Notes: a model not told the origin generated them from the letters alone. Shown: positions 52,374-61,407, counted from the first letter of the stretch. The stretch: DNA of 64,000 nucleotides from Dongia_A sp035695765 (GCA_035695765.1 DASRRI010000027.1:60430-124429), one strand, 5' to 3'. A program made the numbers and translations.

Positions 52374-52375
52374 CG

Positions 52376-53317
52376 CTAAGGATGCTTCTCGATGAAGGGC
52401 GCGACATTGTCCTTGGTGGTCAAGGTCGCTTCCTGCAGCTGCTCCGGCGCCAGCTTCTTGCCGCCGATCGCTGCCAGCGCCGATTCCAGGGCCAGCTTGC
52501 CCATGGCCTGGGTCCGCTGGGTCATGGTGGCATCGAGCACGCCGGACTGGACAGCCTTGAGGCCGGCAACGTCGCCATCGAACCCGACCACGACGACCTT
52601 GTGATCGAGGTTAGCAACCTTCACCGCCTGCGCGGCGCCGAGCGCGAGCGCATCGGCCCGGCCGAAGAACACGCTGATGGTCGGGTCACGCTGCAGCATG
52701 TCCTGTGCGATCGCGAAGCCTTCATCCTGCATCCAGGCGGTGCTGGCCTGCTTGGCCGAGATCTTCAGGCCGGGGCAAGCTTCCAGCGCGGTGTTGAAGC
52801 CCTTGTCGCGGTCCTGTTCCGGCGTGGTGCCGATCTGGCCCTGGATGATGGCGACATTGCCTTTGCCGCCGGTGATCTTGCAGACATGATCGCCCAGCGC
52901 CTTTGCTGCGCCGACGCTGTCGGTCGCGATGAAAGTATCGCCCGGCGCATCCGGCGGATTGCGGTCGACCGAGATGACCGGGATGCCGGCCGCCTTCGCC
53001 GCCTTTACCGGAACGCCCGCGGCGGTCGCGCCGGCCGGGATATAGATGAGCGCCTGGATGCCGCTGGTGATCAGGTCCTGGATCTGGTTCACCTGGGTCG
53101 CGGAATCGCCTTTGGCGTCGACGGTCACGACCTCGACACCCTTTTCCTTGCCGGCGGCTTCGACCGATTGCTTGATCTGATTGAAGAAGTCGGCCTGCAG
53201 ATTGGCGACCGCCAATCCGACCTTCACTGTGTCGGCAGACGCCGCTGGCGCGAAGGCGAGGCCGGCGATGAGTGCCAGCGCCGCGCCTTGCAGGAATGTG
53301 CGTTTGTTGATGGTCAT
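52376..53317 (-). CDS. Sugar ABC transporter periplasmic binding protein (RbsB type)
   Basis: A 313-residue protein from ATG 53317 with GGAGGAAAG upstream. Signal peptide (TFLQGAALALIAGLAFAPAASA, cleavage near residue 26), then a periplasmic-binding fold: KVGLAVANLQADFFNQIKQSVEAAGKEKG, ISVDRNPPDAPGDTFIATDSVGAAKALGD, KVVVVGFDGDVAGLKAVQSG. It captures a pentose, polyol or similar ligand. Confidence 0.92.
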   Translation of the reverse strand: MTINKRTFLQGAALALIAGLAFAPAASADTVKVGLAVANLQADFFNQIKQSVEAAGKEKGVEVVTVDAKGDSATQVNQIQDLITSGIQALIYIPAGATAAGVPVKAAKAAGIPVISVDRNPPDAPGDTFIATDSVGAAKALGDHVCKITGGKGNVAIIQGQIGTTPEQDRDKGFNTALEACPGLKISAKQASTAWMQDEGFAIAQDMLQRDPTISVFFGRADALALGAAQAVKVANLDHKVVVVGFDGDVAGLKAVQSGVLDATMTQRTQAMGKLALESALAAIGGKKLAPEQLQEATLTTKDNVAPFIEKHP

Positions 53318-53369
53318 AGGGTCTTTCCTCCTCCGTTTTGCTTTGTTCAGGTTGATACGCATGGTGAAC

Positions 53370-54356
53370 TCATGAGCGATTCCGCCTCCGGCCAAGCGTG
53401 TCGAACGTCACCGCCAGCGCGATGACCAGGCCGATGACGACTTGCTGGATGAAGGGCGACACGCCGAGCAGGTTGAGGCCGTTGCGCAGGACACCGATGA
53501 TGAGCACGCCGACGACCGTGCCGCCGACGCCGCCGACGCCGCCGCTGAGGCTGGCGCCGCCGATCACGACGGCTGCGATAGTGTCGAGCTCGTAGCCGAG
53601 GCCGGCGCTGGGCTGTGACGAATCGAGCCGCGCCGCCAGCGCCATGCCGGCGATTCCGGCAAGCGCGCCCGCCACCAGATAAACCCAGATGGTGACGCGC
53701 CGCACGCGGATGCCGGCGAGGCGCGCGACTTCGGCGCTGCCGCCGATCGCATAGAGGTTCCGGCCACCGGTGCGATAGCGCAGATATGCGGCGCTGATCA
53801 ACGTCAGCACGATGAAAGAGCCGACCGTCATAGACAGGAAGCCGAAATGCCGGACCGTCGAGAGCGACGTGAACCAATCGGGAAAGCCGACGACTTGCGT
53901 GCCATCGGTGAGAATATTTGCAAGGCCGCGCGCAACCGACATCATGGTGAGAGTCGCGATGAAAGCCGGCAATCGCGCATACATGACGAGGCAGCCGGAG
54001 ACGAGGCCACAGGCAGCGCCGGTCAGGATACCGATGGCGATGGCGAGCTGCAGCGGGACCGCATGATCGCGATAGAGCCAGCCCATCATCATCATGGAAA
54101 AAGCGAGGACCGATCCGACCGACAGGTCGATGCCGCCGATGATGATGACGGCCGTCATGCCGATGGCAAGGATGCCAAGGACCGTCACCTGGTCGAGCAC
54201 GTTGAGCGCGTTGCGGACCGACAGGAAATGATCCGACGCGAAAGAGAAGATGACGCACAGCAGGATCAGGCCGATCAGCGGGCCCTGTGCGCCGCTGGTC
54301 AGGCTGAGGCGCGGCATGCGCCACTTGCCGGTCGATGTTTCCAATCGCGCTTCCAT
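53370..54356 (-). CDS. Sugar ABC transporter permease (RbsC type)
   Basis: A 328-residue permease with eight to ten membrane segments. TAVIIIGGIDLSVGSVLAFSMM is the family motif, as are GGRNLYAIGGSAEVARLAGIRVRR and AVVIGGASLSGGVGGVGGTVVGVLIIGVL. It is upstream of the binding-protein gene with a 52-base gap. Confidence 0.93.
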   Translation of the reverse strand: MEARLETSTGKWRMPRLSLTSGAQGPLIGLILLCVIFSFASDHFLSVRNALNVLDQVTVLGILAIGMTAVIIIGGIDLSVGSVLAFSMMMMGWLYRDHAVPLQLAIAIGILTGAACGLVSGCLVMYARLPAFIATLTMMSVARGLANILTDGTQVVGFPDWFTSLSTVRHFGFLSMTVGSFIVLTLISAAYLRYRTGGRNLYAIGGSAEVARLAGIRVRRVTIWVYLVAGALAGIAGMALAARLDSSQPSAGLGYELDTIAAVVIGGASLSGGVGGVGGTVVGVLIIGVLRNGLNLLGVSPFIQQVVIGLVIALAVTFDTLGRRRNRS

Positions 54357-54412
54357 CCCAAACCCTATCCGTCGCTCACGATCGTCTTGGTGCGATCTTG
54401 TGTTGGTATTCG

Positions 54413-55915
54413 TCAGCCGGCGCGGCGCCGGAAATTCGTGACCGTGGGTGCGCCGTTGCCGCCGCCCCGCGACCGGGAGATCGCGCGGGCCCAGAGGGCA
54501 CGCTCGGTCTCCCGCTGCGAGGGAGGCATCGCAGGCACGAAACGGTCGTGACGCCGCGGCAGAACGGTCAGATCCTGAAGACTCCAGATCCCGGCGGCGT
54601 GCCCAGCCAGATGGGCCGCGCCCAGCGCCGACAATTCCGCGGCATGGGACCGTTTGATCGGCCGGCCGGTCAGATCGGTCGCCATTTGCATCAGGCTATC
54701 GTTGCGCGTCGATCCGCCATCGGCATGCAGCTCGCGCACCTTTCCGACCGAGCGATCGACGGCATCGACGACGTCGGCGACCTGATGCGGGATCGATTCG
54801 AAGGCAGCGCGCGCGATCGCGGCGCGGCTGCTGTCGAGCTTGAGCCCGATCAGCAGGCCGACTGCTGAATCATCCCACCAAGGCGCGCCGAGGCCGTTGA
54901 AGGCCGGCACCAACATGATGCCATCGCTGCTTGCGCTGGCAGCAAGGCGTGCCAGTTCGTCCACGGAGACATTCAGGATCTCCGCGACCCAGCGCAGGGT
55001 CGATCCGGCCGCGCGGATATTGCCTTCGGCGGCGAAAGCGGGTGTATCCAACGCCCAGGCAATGGTGAGGCAGAGGCCTGGATCGAGCGCGTCCGGCTTG
55101 TCCAGCAGACCCATGACGGACGAGCCTGTCCCGAAGGTCGCCTTAACCGCGCCCGGTGTGAAGGCGCCATGGGCGAACAAGGCCGCATGGGAATCCCCCA
55201 TGACGGCGCAGACCGGAACACCATCCGGTAGCGGCGCAAGATCGCGAATCTTGGGGAATGGTCCGATTGAGGAGACGACGCGCGGCAGCGCCTGGGTTGG
55301 CACGCCAAACAGATCGAGCAGATCCTGATCCCACGCGGCCTTGCGCGTTTCCATCAACTGCGTGCGCGAGGCGTTGCCGGCTTCAATCATCGGCTCGTCC
55401 GAGAAGCGGCTCAACAGGAACGCGTCGACGGTGCCGATGACAATCGATCCGCTGCGGGCGCGCACGCGTTCGGGGTCGAGCTGATCCAGAAGCCACTTGG
55501 CTTTGGCTGCGGAGAACATCGGATCGATGGGAAGGCCGCAGCGCTCGCGCACCATCGGTCCGGCGCCAGCCGCGCGCAGCGCATCGCAGATCGCGGCAGT
55601 CCGCTGATCCTGCCAGCTCAGAACGGGAGAAAGCGGTTCGCCGCTGCGCCGGTCCCATGCCACAGCGGACTCGCGCTGCGTGCTGAATCCGACGGCGACA
55701 ACCTCGGACGCCGCCTTCCCTTCCAGGCAAGCCGCGACAGCCTTTCGCACGCTGCTCCAGATCTCATTGGCATCCTGCTCGACCCAGCCGGGCTTGGGAT
55801 GGGATTCGCCGAGCGGCGCGCTGCCGCTCGCCACGATCGCGCCCTTCTCGTCAACCAGCAGGCATTTGGTGGAAGACGTGCCCTGATCGATCGCGAGGAT
55901 GAGCGGCTTGGCCAT
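54413..55915 (-). CDS. FGGY-family carbohydrate kinase (glycerol-kinase-like)
   Basis: A 500-residue FGGY kinase. LAIDQGTSSTKCLLVD (phosphate 1), STQRESAVAWDRRSGEPLSPVLSWQDQRT, NASRTQLMETRKAAWDQDLLDLFGVP and GDSHAALFAHGAFTPGAVKATFGTGSSVM place it closer to glycerol kinases than to xylulokinases. The adjacent transketolase halves suggest its product is a ketose phosphate (for example xylulose 5-phosphate or erythrulose phosphate). The sugar is not decided by sequence. Confidence 0.85.
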   Translation of the reverse strand: MAKPLILAIDQGTSSTKCLLVDEKGAIVASGSAPLGESHPKPGWVEQDANEIWSSVRKAVAACLEGKAASEVVAVGFSTQRESAVAWDRRSGEPLSPVLSWQDQRTAAICDALRAAGAGPMVRERCGLPIDPMFSAAKAKWLLDQLDPERVRARSGSIVIGTVDAFLLSRFSDEPMIEAGNASRTQLMETRKAAWDQDLLDLFGVPTQALPRVVSSIGPFPKIRDLAPLPDGVPVCAVMGDSHAALFAHGAFTPGAVKATFGTGSSVMGLLDKPDALDPGLCLTIAWALDTPAFAAEGNIRAAGSTLRWVAEILNVSVDELARLAASASSDGIMLVPAFNGLGAPWWDDSAVGLLIGLKLDSSRAAIARAAFESIPHQVADVVDAVDRSVGKVRELHADGGSTRNDSLMQMATDLTGRPIKRSHAAELSALGAAHLAGHAAGIWSLQDLTVLPRRHDRFVPAMPPSQRETERALWARAISRSRGGGNGAPTVTNFRRRAG

Positions 55916-55919
55916 GGCG

Positions 55920-56864
55920 CTACCCGATCAGCTCGAGCGCGGCCGCCGCGATGCCCGCGGCATTGAGGCCGAAATGATCCAGCAGGAACGACGTGCTGCC
56001 GGTCGGTGCGAATTCCGGCACGCCGAGGATGCGCATCGGCACCGGATGCGCCTGGCTGAGAAGTTCCGCCACCGCGGCCCCAAGCCCGCCATGCACCACC
56101 GCTTCCTCGGCGGTGACGATGCGGCCGGTTTCCTTGGCGGCCTTGATCAGCGTGTCGCGGTCCAGCGGCTTGATGGTCGAGACATTGAGCACGCGCGCCT
56201 CGATCCCGCGCCGCTTCAACAGGTTCGCCGCCTCGAGAGCGCGCGAGACCATGGTGCCGGTCGCGGCCAAGGTCACGTCCTTGCCGTGGCGCAGGGTGCC
56301 GATCTTGCCAGCCTCGAAGGTGCCGCCGATTGCCGGCACCTTGAAGCGCCCGACACGCAGGAAGATCGGCCGGTTGGCTCCGACCGCCCATTGCATCGCG
56401 CTGCGCGTCTCCGCCGGGTCGGCGGGCACCACGATGGTGAGGTCGGCAATGGCGCGCAGCCAGGCGAGATCCTCGACCGAGTGATGCGTCGGACCAAGCT
56501 CGCCGTATGCCATGCCTGGGCTCATGCCGCACAGCACGACGTGGTAGTGGTTGTACGCGATGTCGGCCTTGATCTGCTCCAGCGCGCGCCCCGTGAGAAA
56601 CGGCGAGGCGCCGCAGACAAAGGGGATGAACCCGCCATTGGCGAGACCCGCGGCGACGCCCACCATGTTCTGTTCCGCGATGCCGACATTGATCAGGCGA
56701 TCGGGGAATTCCTTGACGAATGCGACCAGGTTGCTCGAGCCAACAGAGTCGTTACAAACCGCCACGATCCGTTCATCGGCGCGCGCAAGGCTGGTCAGTT
56801 CGTCCGCGAAGGCGACGCGGCAATCGAAAGTCTCCGGCGACTGGGGCATGGCTTCCACGTTCAT
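55920..56864 (-). CDS. Transketolase, C-terminal section
   Basis: A 314-residue protein with the pyrimidine-binding and C-terminal domains (VCNDSVGSSNLVAFVKEFPDRLINVGIAEQNMVGVAAGLANGG; TFEAGKIGTLRHGKDVTLAATGTMV). It pairs with the N-terminal section to make a complete thiamine-diphosphate enzyme. It overlaps the N-section gene by 4 bases and is 4 bases from the kinase gene. Confidence 0.92.
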   Translation of the reverse strand: MNVEAMPQSPETFDCRVAFADELTSLARADERIVAVCNDSVGSSNLVAFVKEFPDRLINVGIAEQNMVGVAAGLANGGFIPFVCGASPFLTGRALEQIKADIAYNHYHVVLCGMSPGMAYGELGPTHHSVEDLAWLRAIADLTIVVPADPAETRSAMQWAVGANRPIFLRVGRFKVPAIGGTFEAGKIGTLRHGKDVTLAATGTMVSRALEAANLLKRRGIEARVLNVSTIKPLDRDTLIKAAKETGRIVTAEEAVVHGGLGAAVAELLSQAHPVPMRILGVPEFAPTGSTSFLLDHFGLNAAGIAAAALELIG

Positions 56865-57787
56865 TGCGCCAGTTCCCTCAGTGCATCCTGCACCTGCTGG
56901 GCATTGGGCACCTTATGGTGCCACTCGACCCGATCCTCCATGAACGAGACGCCCTTGCCCTTGGTGGTGCGCGCAATAAGGCAGCGCGGACGGTCGGTGC
57001 CACGCGCATTCAGGAAAGCGAACAGGCCCGCAATGTCGTGGCCGTCTGCCTCGGCCACTTCCCAACCGAAGGCGCGCCACTTGTCCGCCAGCGGCTCCAG
57101 CCTGTTGGTGTCTTCTGTGCGCGCGCCCTGCTGCAGCCGGTTGCGGTCGACGATCGCGGTGAGGTTCGAAAGGCCGCGATGGCCCGCCGCCATCGCTGCT
57201 TCCCAGTTCGAGCCCTCCTGCAGTTCGCCATCACCCAGCACGACGAACGTCCGCCAATCGGCCTTAGCGAGGCGCGCCGCAATCGCGCAGCCGACCGCGA
57301 TGGGCAGGCCATGGCCGAGCGGTCCGGTGTTCGCTTCGACGCCCGGCACCTTGCGCCGGTTGGGATGGCCGTTGAGCGCCGAGAGCGGCGCCATGAAAGT
57401 CGAAAGTGCGTCCGGCGCAATGAAGCCGCGCATGGCGAGGGCGCTATAGAGAGCGCCGGCACAATGGCCTTTGCTCAAGATGAAACGGTCGCGCTGTGGC
57501 CAGTTCGGATTCTTCGGATCGAGCGTCAGGACGCCGAAGAACAAGGTGGCGAGGATATCCGCCACCGACAGATCGCCGCCGACATGTCCCATGCCCGCCG
57601 CAGCAATGGTCTTCACGGCAGAGGTGCGAAGCGCGCGCGCCGCCTCTTGCAGCTTTGCGACCCGCTCCGCCGCGGCAAGCGCGCCAAACGGCGGCAGCGT
57701 GGCGGCCGGTCTTTTAGTTAAAGCTCTGGCTTCATTCAGTGATTCAGAAAGCGGCACCGGCACTCCCAGAAATGCATATTTATTCAT
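56861..57787 (-). CDS. Transketolase, N-terminal section
   Basis: A 308-residue protein with the thiamine-pyrophosphate domain: GMGHVGGDLSVADILATLFF, SKGHCAGALYSALAMRG, GPLGHGLPIAVGCAIAARLA, GDGELQEGSNWEAAM. First gene of the operon. ATG at 57787 is used; an ATG at 57805 (six residues longer) or a later GTG after GGGAG are possible, so the exact start is uncertain. Split transketolases are common in catabolic operons. Confidence 0.9.
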   Translation of the reverse strand: MNKYAFLGVPVPLSESLNEARALTKRPAATLPPFGALAAAERVAKLQEAARALRTSAVKTIAAAGMGHVGGDLSVADILATLFFGVLTLDPKNPNWPQRDRFILSKGHCAGALYSALAMRGFIAPDALSTFMAPLSALNGHPNRRKVPGVEANTGPLGHGLPIAVGCAIAARLAKADWRTFVVLGDGELQEGSNWEAAMAAGHRGLSNLTAIVDRNRLQQGARTEDTNRLEPLADKWRAFGWEVAEADGHDIAGLFAFLNARGTDRPRCLIARTTKGKGVSFMEDRVEWHHKVPNAQQVQDALRELAQ

Positions 57788-57971
57788 TAGTGGCTTGACA
57801 TGCATTCTAATCCGGTGCGATTTTGGAGTCAACGCGGCTGGCGATCGATCACGAAAAGTCGCCGGAGTCACGTCGATCAGCAGAAGAGTAGGTTTTTCAA
57901 TCCGTTAAGCTCATACGCGGCGCGGACTTGACGACCGGAGGCAGCCAGGCGGAAATTATGCGCCTATGCAT
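57768..57971. promoter_or_regulatory. ATGCAT repeats in the polyol divergent promoter
   Basis: ATGCAT occurs at 57772-57777, 57800-57805 and 57966-57971, between the transketolase and the SorC regulator. The first two form an inverted pair (AGAAATGCAT and ATGCATTCT) separated by 22 bases; the third is CTATGCATTT. The sites are a likely target of the adjacent SorC-family regulator. The first pair overlaps the uncertain transketolase start. Confidence 0.5.
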
Positions 57972-58038
57972 TTTCTTTCACATCGGGCTTTCACCCGACC
58001 CTCAGCCGCCCGGCTGTGCCCGCGGGGATTCATGACAG

Positions 58039-58995
58039 ATGTCGCGAATCAATAGCCTTCGCCTGATGACGCGCGTCGCGCAGATGTACTATCTCGAGAA
58101 TCTCAATCAGGCTGAGATCTCCCAGCACACGCATATCTCGCAGGCGACGATCTCGCGCCTTCTCAAGAAGGCGCACACAGAAGGCATCGTCAAATTCGCC
58201 ATCAACGTGCCGCGCGGCATTTATCCCGAGATCGAGAACGAATTGCGCGCACGCTTCGGCATTCCGGAAGTGATCGTGACCGAATGCGGCGCGGACCACG
58301 AAGATTCCATCCTCTCCAGCATCGGCGAAGCGGCCGCGCACTATCTCGAGAATACGCTCGGTCCCGGTGAGGTGATCGGCATCTCCTCCTGGAGCGCCTC
58401 GCTGCTGCGCATGGTCGACAAGCTGCATCCGGTGAAGCGTGTGGTGGCGGACCGTGTCGTGCAGCTGATGGGCGGTATCGGCAATCCGGCCGTCCAGGTG
58501 CATGCGACGCACCTCACCACCCGCCTCGCGCAGCTGACCGGCGCCAGCCCGCAGCTCTTGCCCGCACCCACCGTCGCCAGCTCCCCCGGCGCGCGCGACG
58601 TGCTGCGCAGCGACCCCAACGTGAAAGCGGCGCTGGAGCTTGGCCGGCACGTCACGTTGGCCTTGATCGGCGTCGGCGCGGTCGAGCCATCCAACATGCT
58701 CGCCAACAGCGGAAACGTCTTCACCTCGGAGGAACTGCACGACGTCGCCTCCAAGGGAGCGGTCGGTGATGTCTGCCTGCGCTTCTTCGACCGCGAAGGA
58801 AAGCCGGTGCGGACCGAGCTCGACAGCCGGGTCATCGGCATTACCCTCGACGACCTCAAGAACGTGCCGCGCGTGGTCTGCGTCGCCGGCGGCGCGCGCA
58901 AGATCGAGGCGCTGCGCGGCGCGCTGCTCGGGCGTTACATGAACGTCCTCATCACAGATCGCTTCACCGCCACCAAGCTGCTCGCCATTTCTTGA
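58039..58995 (+). CDS. SorC-family sugar-responsive transcriptional regulator
   Basis: A 318-residue regulator. The helix-turn-helix is at residues 20-55 (YYLENLNQAEISQHTHISQATISRLLKKAHTEGIV). The sugar-phosphate-binding domain follows (VVQLMGGIGNPAVQVHATHLTTRLA, LIGVGAVEPSNMLANSGNVFT, VVCVAGGARKIEALRGALLGRYMNVLITD). It is divergent from the polyol operon. The inducer is probably a phosphorylated sugar made by the kinase. Confidence 0.92.
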   Translation: MSRINSLRLMTRVAQMYYLENLNQAEISQHTHISQATISRLLKKAHTEGIVKFAINVPRGIYPEIENELRARFGIPEVIVTECGADHEDSILSSIGEAAAHYLENTLGPGEVIGISSWSASLLRMVDKLHPVKRVVADRVVQLMGGIGNPAVQVHATHLTTRLAQLTGASPQLLPAPTVASSPGARDVLRSDPNVKAALELGRHVTLALIGVGAVEPSNMLANSGNVFTSEELHDVASKGAVGDVCLRFFDREGKPVRTELDSRVIGITLDDLKNVPRVVCVAGGARKIEALRGALLGRYMNVLITDRFTATKLLAIS

Positions 58996-59010
58996 GATCA
59001 GGAGTTGAAC

Positions 59011-59790
59011 ATGCGCTTCCGCGACAAGTCCGTCGTCATCACCGGCGCCAGCCGCGGCATCGGCGCGGCGATCGCGCACCGTTTCGCATCGGAGGGCGCG
59101 GCCGTCCTGCTGGCAGCGAACGAAGCGCGCGTCAAGGACGTGGCTGAGGAGATCGATGCGGCCGGCGGCAAGGCAGCACCCTTCATCCTCGATGTCACGG
59201 ACAAAGCTCAGGTTGCCGCGATGTATGACGAGGCGGAGCGGCGCTTCGGCAAGGTGGACGTCTCGATCCAGAATGCCGGCGTCATCACGATCGCCCGCAT
59301 CGAGGACATGACTGAGGCGGAGTGGGACAAGATCCTTGACGTCAATACCAAGGGTGTCTTCCTGTGCTGCCAGGAAGCGATCAGGCGCATGCGCAAGCAC
59401 GGCAAGGGCGGGCGCCTCATCAACACCGCGTCGGGCCAGGCGCGGCAGGGCTTCGTCTTCACGCCGCATTATGCCGCCAGCAAGTTCGGCGTGATCGGCA
59501 TCACCCAGAGCCTCGCCAAGGAGGTGGCGAAGGAAGGCATCACCGTCAACGCCTTCTGCCCCGGCATCATCGATACCGACATGTGGGCCTATAACGACCA
59601 GGCCTGGGGCAAGCTGCTCGGCAACTACAAGCCGGGCGAGCTGATGGCCGAGTGGGTGGGCAACATTCCGATGGCTCGCGCCGGCACCGGCGCCGACGTC
59701 GCCGGCCTGGTCGCGTTCCTCGCCAGCGATGACGCGGCCTATATCACCGGACAGACGATCAACGTGGATGGCGGGCTGATCATGTCGTGA
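59011..59790 (+). CDS. SDR-family dehydrogenase of the polyol locus
   Basis: A 259-residue SDR: VVITGASRGIGAAIAHRFASEGA, QNAGVITIARIEDMT, NTASGQARQGFVFTPHYAASKFGV, TGQTINVDGG. ATG at 59011 follows AGGAG at 59000-59004, 15 bases after the regulator stop, so the two are one operon. The ASGQARQGF segment and long C-terminal loop (MWAYNDQAWGKLLGNYKPGELMAEW) fit sorbitol/galactitol-type dehydrogenases. With the other SDR it would give two oxidation steps or two substrates. Confidence 0.87.
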   Translation: MRFRDKSVVITGASRGIGAAIAHRFASEGAAVLLAANEARVKDVAEEIDAAGGKAAPFILDVTDKAQVAAMYDEAERRFGKVDVSIQNAGVITIARIEDMTEAEWDKILDVNTKGVFLCCQEAIRRMRKHGKGGRLINTASGQARQGFVFTPHYAASKFGVIGITQSLAKEVAKEGITVNAFCPGIIDTDMWAYNDQAWGKLLGNYKPGELMAEWVGNIPMARAGTGADVAGLVAFLASDDAAYITGQTINVDGGLIMS

Positions 59791-59810
59791 CTGGCTCACG
59801 CTTGAGCCAG
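59791..59810 (+). terminator. Hairpin directly after the SDR stop
   Basis: CTGGCTCA-CGCT-TGAGCCAG, a perfect 8-bp stem beginning at the base after the SDR stop codon. No T-run follows. It marks the end of the polyol locus. Confidence 0.4.
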
Positions 59811-59822
59811 ACCGACACTGGG

Positions 59823-60230
59823 GTGATATCGCCTTCGTGCAGCGCCCGGCGCGCTCTTGCGCCGACGCTGCCATCATGCTCGAAGGCATGATTGGAGAAA
59901 GCATCTCCATCCCGCGTGTACAGCTGGCAGGATTGTGTATTGGGCTCTTGCGCCACCCCGGCGCCGACAAATTCCTGCAACAGGACATACAGGCACTCTT
60001 CGACCACGTGGTCGAGATCCTCCAGAAGGCCGGCGCCCAGGTGCAGCCGATCGAGCTGGCCGGCCTGGAGCTTGCGCGCGACGCGCTGGTAGCGATCATC
60101 GAGCCGGAAGCCAGCCTCATTCACCGCGACCTCCTGCGCGACCAGCCGACCGGATTCTCCGACATCACGCGCGCGCAGTTGGAAGCGGGCTCTGCCGTTA
60201 CCGCGATCAGCGCGTCGCCGCTCACAGCGT
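59823..60230 (+). pseudogene. Remnant of an amidase-signature-family gene
   Basis: The frame reads RPARSCADAAIMLEGMIG, then IPRVQLAGLCIGLLRHPGAD, ILQKAGAQVQPIELAGLELARDALVAIIEPEASLIHRDLLRDQP and ITRAQLEAGSAV. This is the central part of an amidase (RSxADAAxML onwards). The catalytic Ser-cisSer-Lys part and the C-terminus are missing and no start codon fits, so it is an inactive fragment of about 130 residues. It lies right after the hairpin that closes the polyol locus. Confidence 0.65.
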
Positions 60231-60386
60231 CCTCGAACACCCTTCTATCGCTTCCACATCGGCGATCCGATCACGTTCGACGAGAGCCCGGTGATCGACT
60301 GGCAAGCCGGCGATACCTCGCAAATCAGCTGGATCGGCGGAACGCCGAAGAACTGGATCAACGCCGACTACTACACGGAGAGCTGA
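60231..60386 (+). pseudogene. C-terminal remnant resembling a DUF2961 protein
   Basis: In a different frame from the amidase fragment: TPFYRFHIGDPITFDE, then GTPKNWINADYYTES and a stop at 60384. YRFHIxDPIxF is the kind of segment seen in DUF2961 glycoside-hydrolase-like proteins. It is too short to be functional and joins the amidase piece without a start. The family match is from memory and moderate. Confidence 0.4.
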
Positions 60387-61126
60387 CACTGAACTGGGCC
60401 AGCAACATTTCGCGATCGCGCGTGACATCAAGCATGGCGCGATCGACGGCGGCGCGCCGGCGGGCGATTTGTGATCGCGTGTCACCGTGATGTCTCTTTA
60501 TCGGCCCATAAGCTTTGGTGAAGATGGCTCACGCCATAAGGGATGGCGCACGACGCCGGGTGTCCCCTTCGATCGGCGCCGGGCCGGGGGAGCGGGCCGT
60601 AGCTGCCCGCCTCTGGTTTTGACGCGTAATCAGTGCGATCTGATCGAGCTCAGGGGCGGCGAACGTCTCTCCGGATTCCCCTCAAACCGGAAGTCGCTTC
60701 GCCGCCCTTTGTCTATCAAGCCATCCTTTTCAAAAGATAGATGATGACCACCACGATCGCGATGGCGGCCGGAATTACGATGGGCGGCACAAACCATGCC
60801 TTCACGATTCAAACTCCAGGCGCGTGTTCCATGTGGCTCGCTTGAGCCCAGCGTCGCGTACAGCGCTTTCGCCTCAGAACCGACAAGGGCCACGGCCTTG
60901 ACGTTGGCCCGTTCGCCGTATCGGCTGAATGTAGGCTGCCCGACACCGAAAAATGTAACGCATCGTAACAGATCGCGGCAGGGCAACGTCTCGTTACGCC
61001 GTCGACATCCTCTTGCCAATAAAATGGGCTTTCCTTGCTGAAGGAGCATGGCGCCGATCGCTCTGCCATCAGGGCCCTTGATGGCGGAGGGTTCGAGAGC
61101 GCAATGCAGAAGCTACGGAGAACGAC
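60387..61126. other. Intergenic region with a mini membrane ORF
   Basis: 740 bases with no gene of normal size. A short fragment at about 60388-60475 ends with FAIARDIKHGAIDGG and a stop and may be a further gene remnant. A 29-residue membrane-peptide frame lies at 60716-60805. The stretch 60830-61126 shows nothing I can name apart from the promoter of the small secreted protein. Confidence 0.4.
60716..60805 (-). CDS. Possible 29-residue single-pass membrane peptide
   Basis: A GTG-started frame of 29 codons: KAWFVPP, then a hydrophobic run IVIPAAIAIVVVIIYLL and a KRMA end. GGAG lies 8 bases before the GTG. The shape (short head, one helix, basic C-terminus) is typical of bacterial small membrane proteins. 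Far below normal gene-calling length, so coding status is a proposal. Confidence 0.45.
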   Translation of the reverse strand: MKAWFVPPIVIPAAIAIVVVIIYLLKRMA

Positions 61127-61375
61127 ATGACGCATAAACTGGTCGCATCAGCAGTGGCGGTTGCGTTCATGGGTGCTCTGGCCACCCCAGCGATGGCCGA
61201 TTGTTCGGCCGACATTGCGAAGGTCGAGCCGATGATCATGAAGGTCTCAAGTGCTACGAAGAAGGCCATCGCGGAAAAGGACATCACCAAGGCCAGGGCC
61301 GCCGCGACGAAGAAGAACGAAAAACAATGCATGGAATACGTGACCGCCGCAAAGAAGGCGGCTGGCATCAAATAG
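61127..61375 (+). CDS. Small secreted protein
   Basis: An 82-residue protein with a signal peptide (LVASAVAVAFMGALATPAMA, cleavage near residue 24). The mature part is a Lys/Ala-rich helix pair (ADIAKVEPMIMKVSS, ITKARAAATKK) with two cysteines (DCSADI and KQCMEYV). A terminator follows at 61408. Function unknown; similar short secreted helical proteins are common in alphaproteobacteria. Confidence 0.75.
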   Translation: MTHKLVASAVAVAFMGALATPAMADCSADIAKVEPMIMKVSSATKKAIAEKDITKARAAATKKNEKQCMEYVTAAKKAAGIK

Positions 61376-61407
61376 AGGATGTCGCCCTTCAGGTGGTGAA
61401 GCTTGAT

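Noticed and set aside
55899..57449. 516-codon plus-strand frame opposite the transketolase genes
   Set aside because: Antisense shadow; both minus-strand genes are clear transketolase halves.
58030..60120. 696-codon minus-strand frame opposite the SorC regulator and SDR
   Set aside because: Antisense shadow with Asp/Arg/His-rich composition; the plus-strand genes carry complete motifs.
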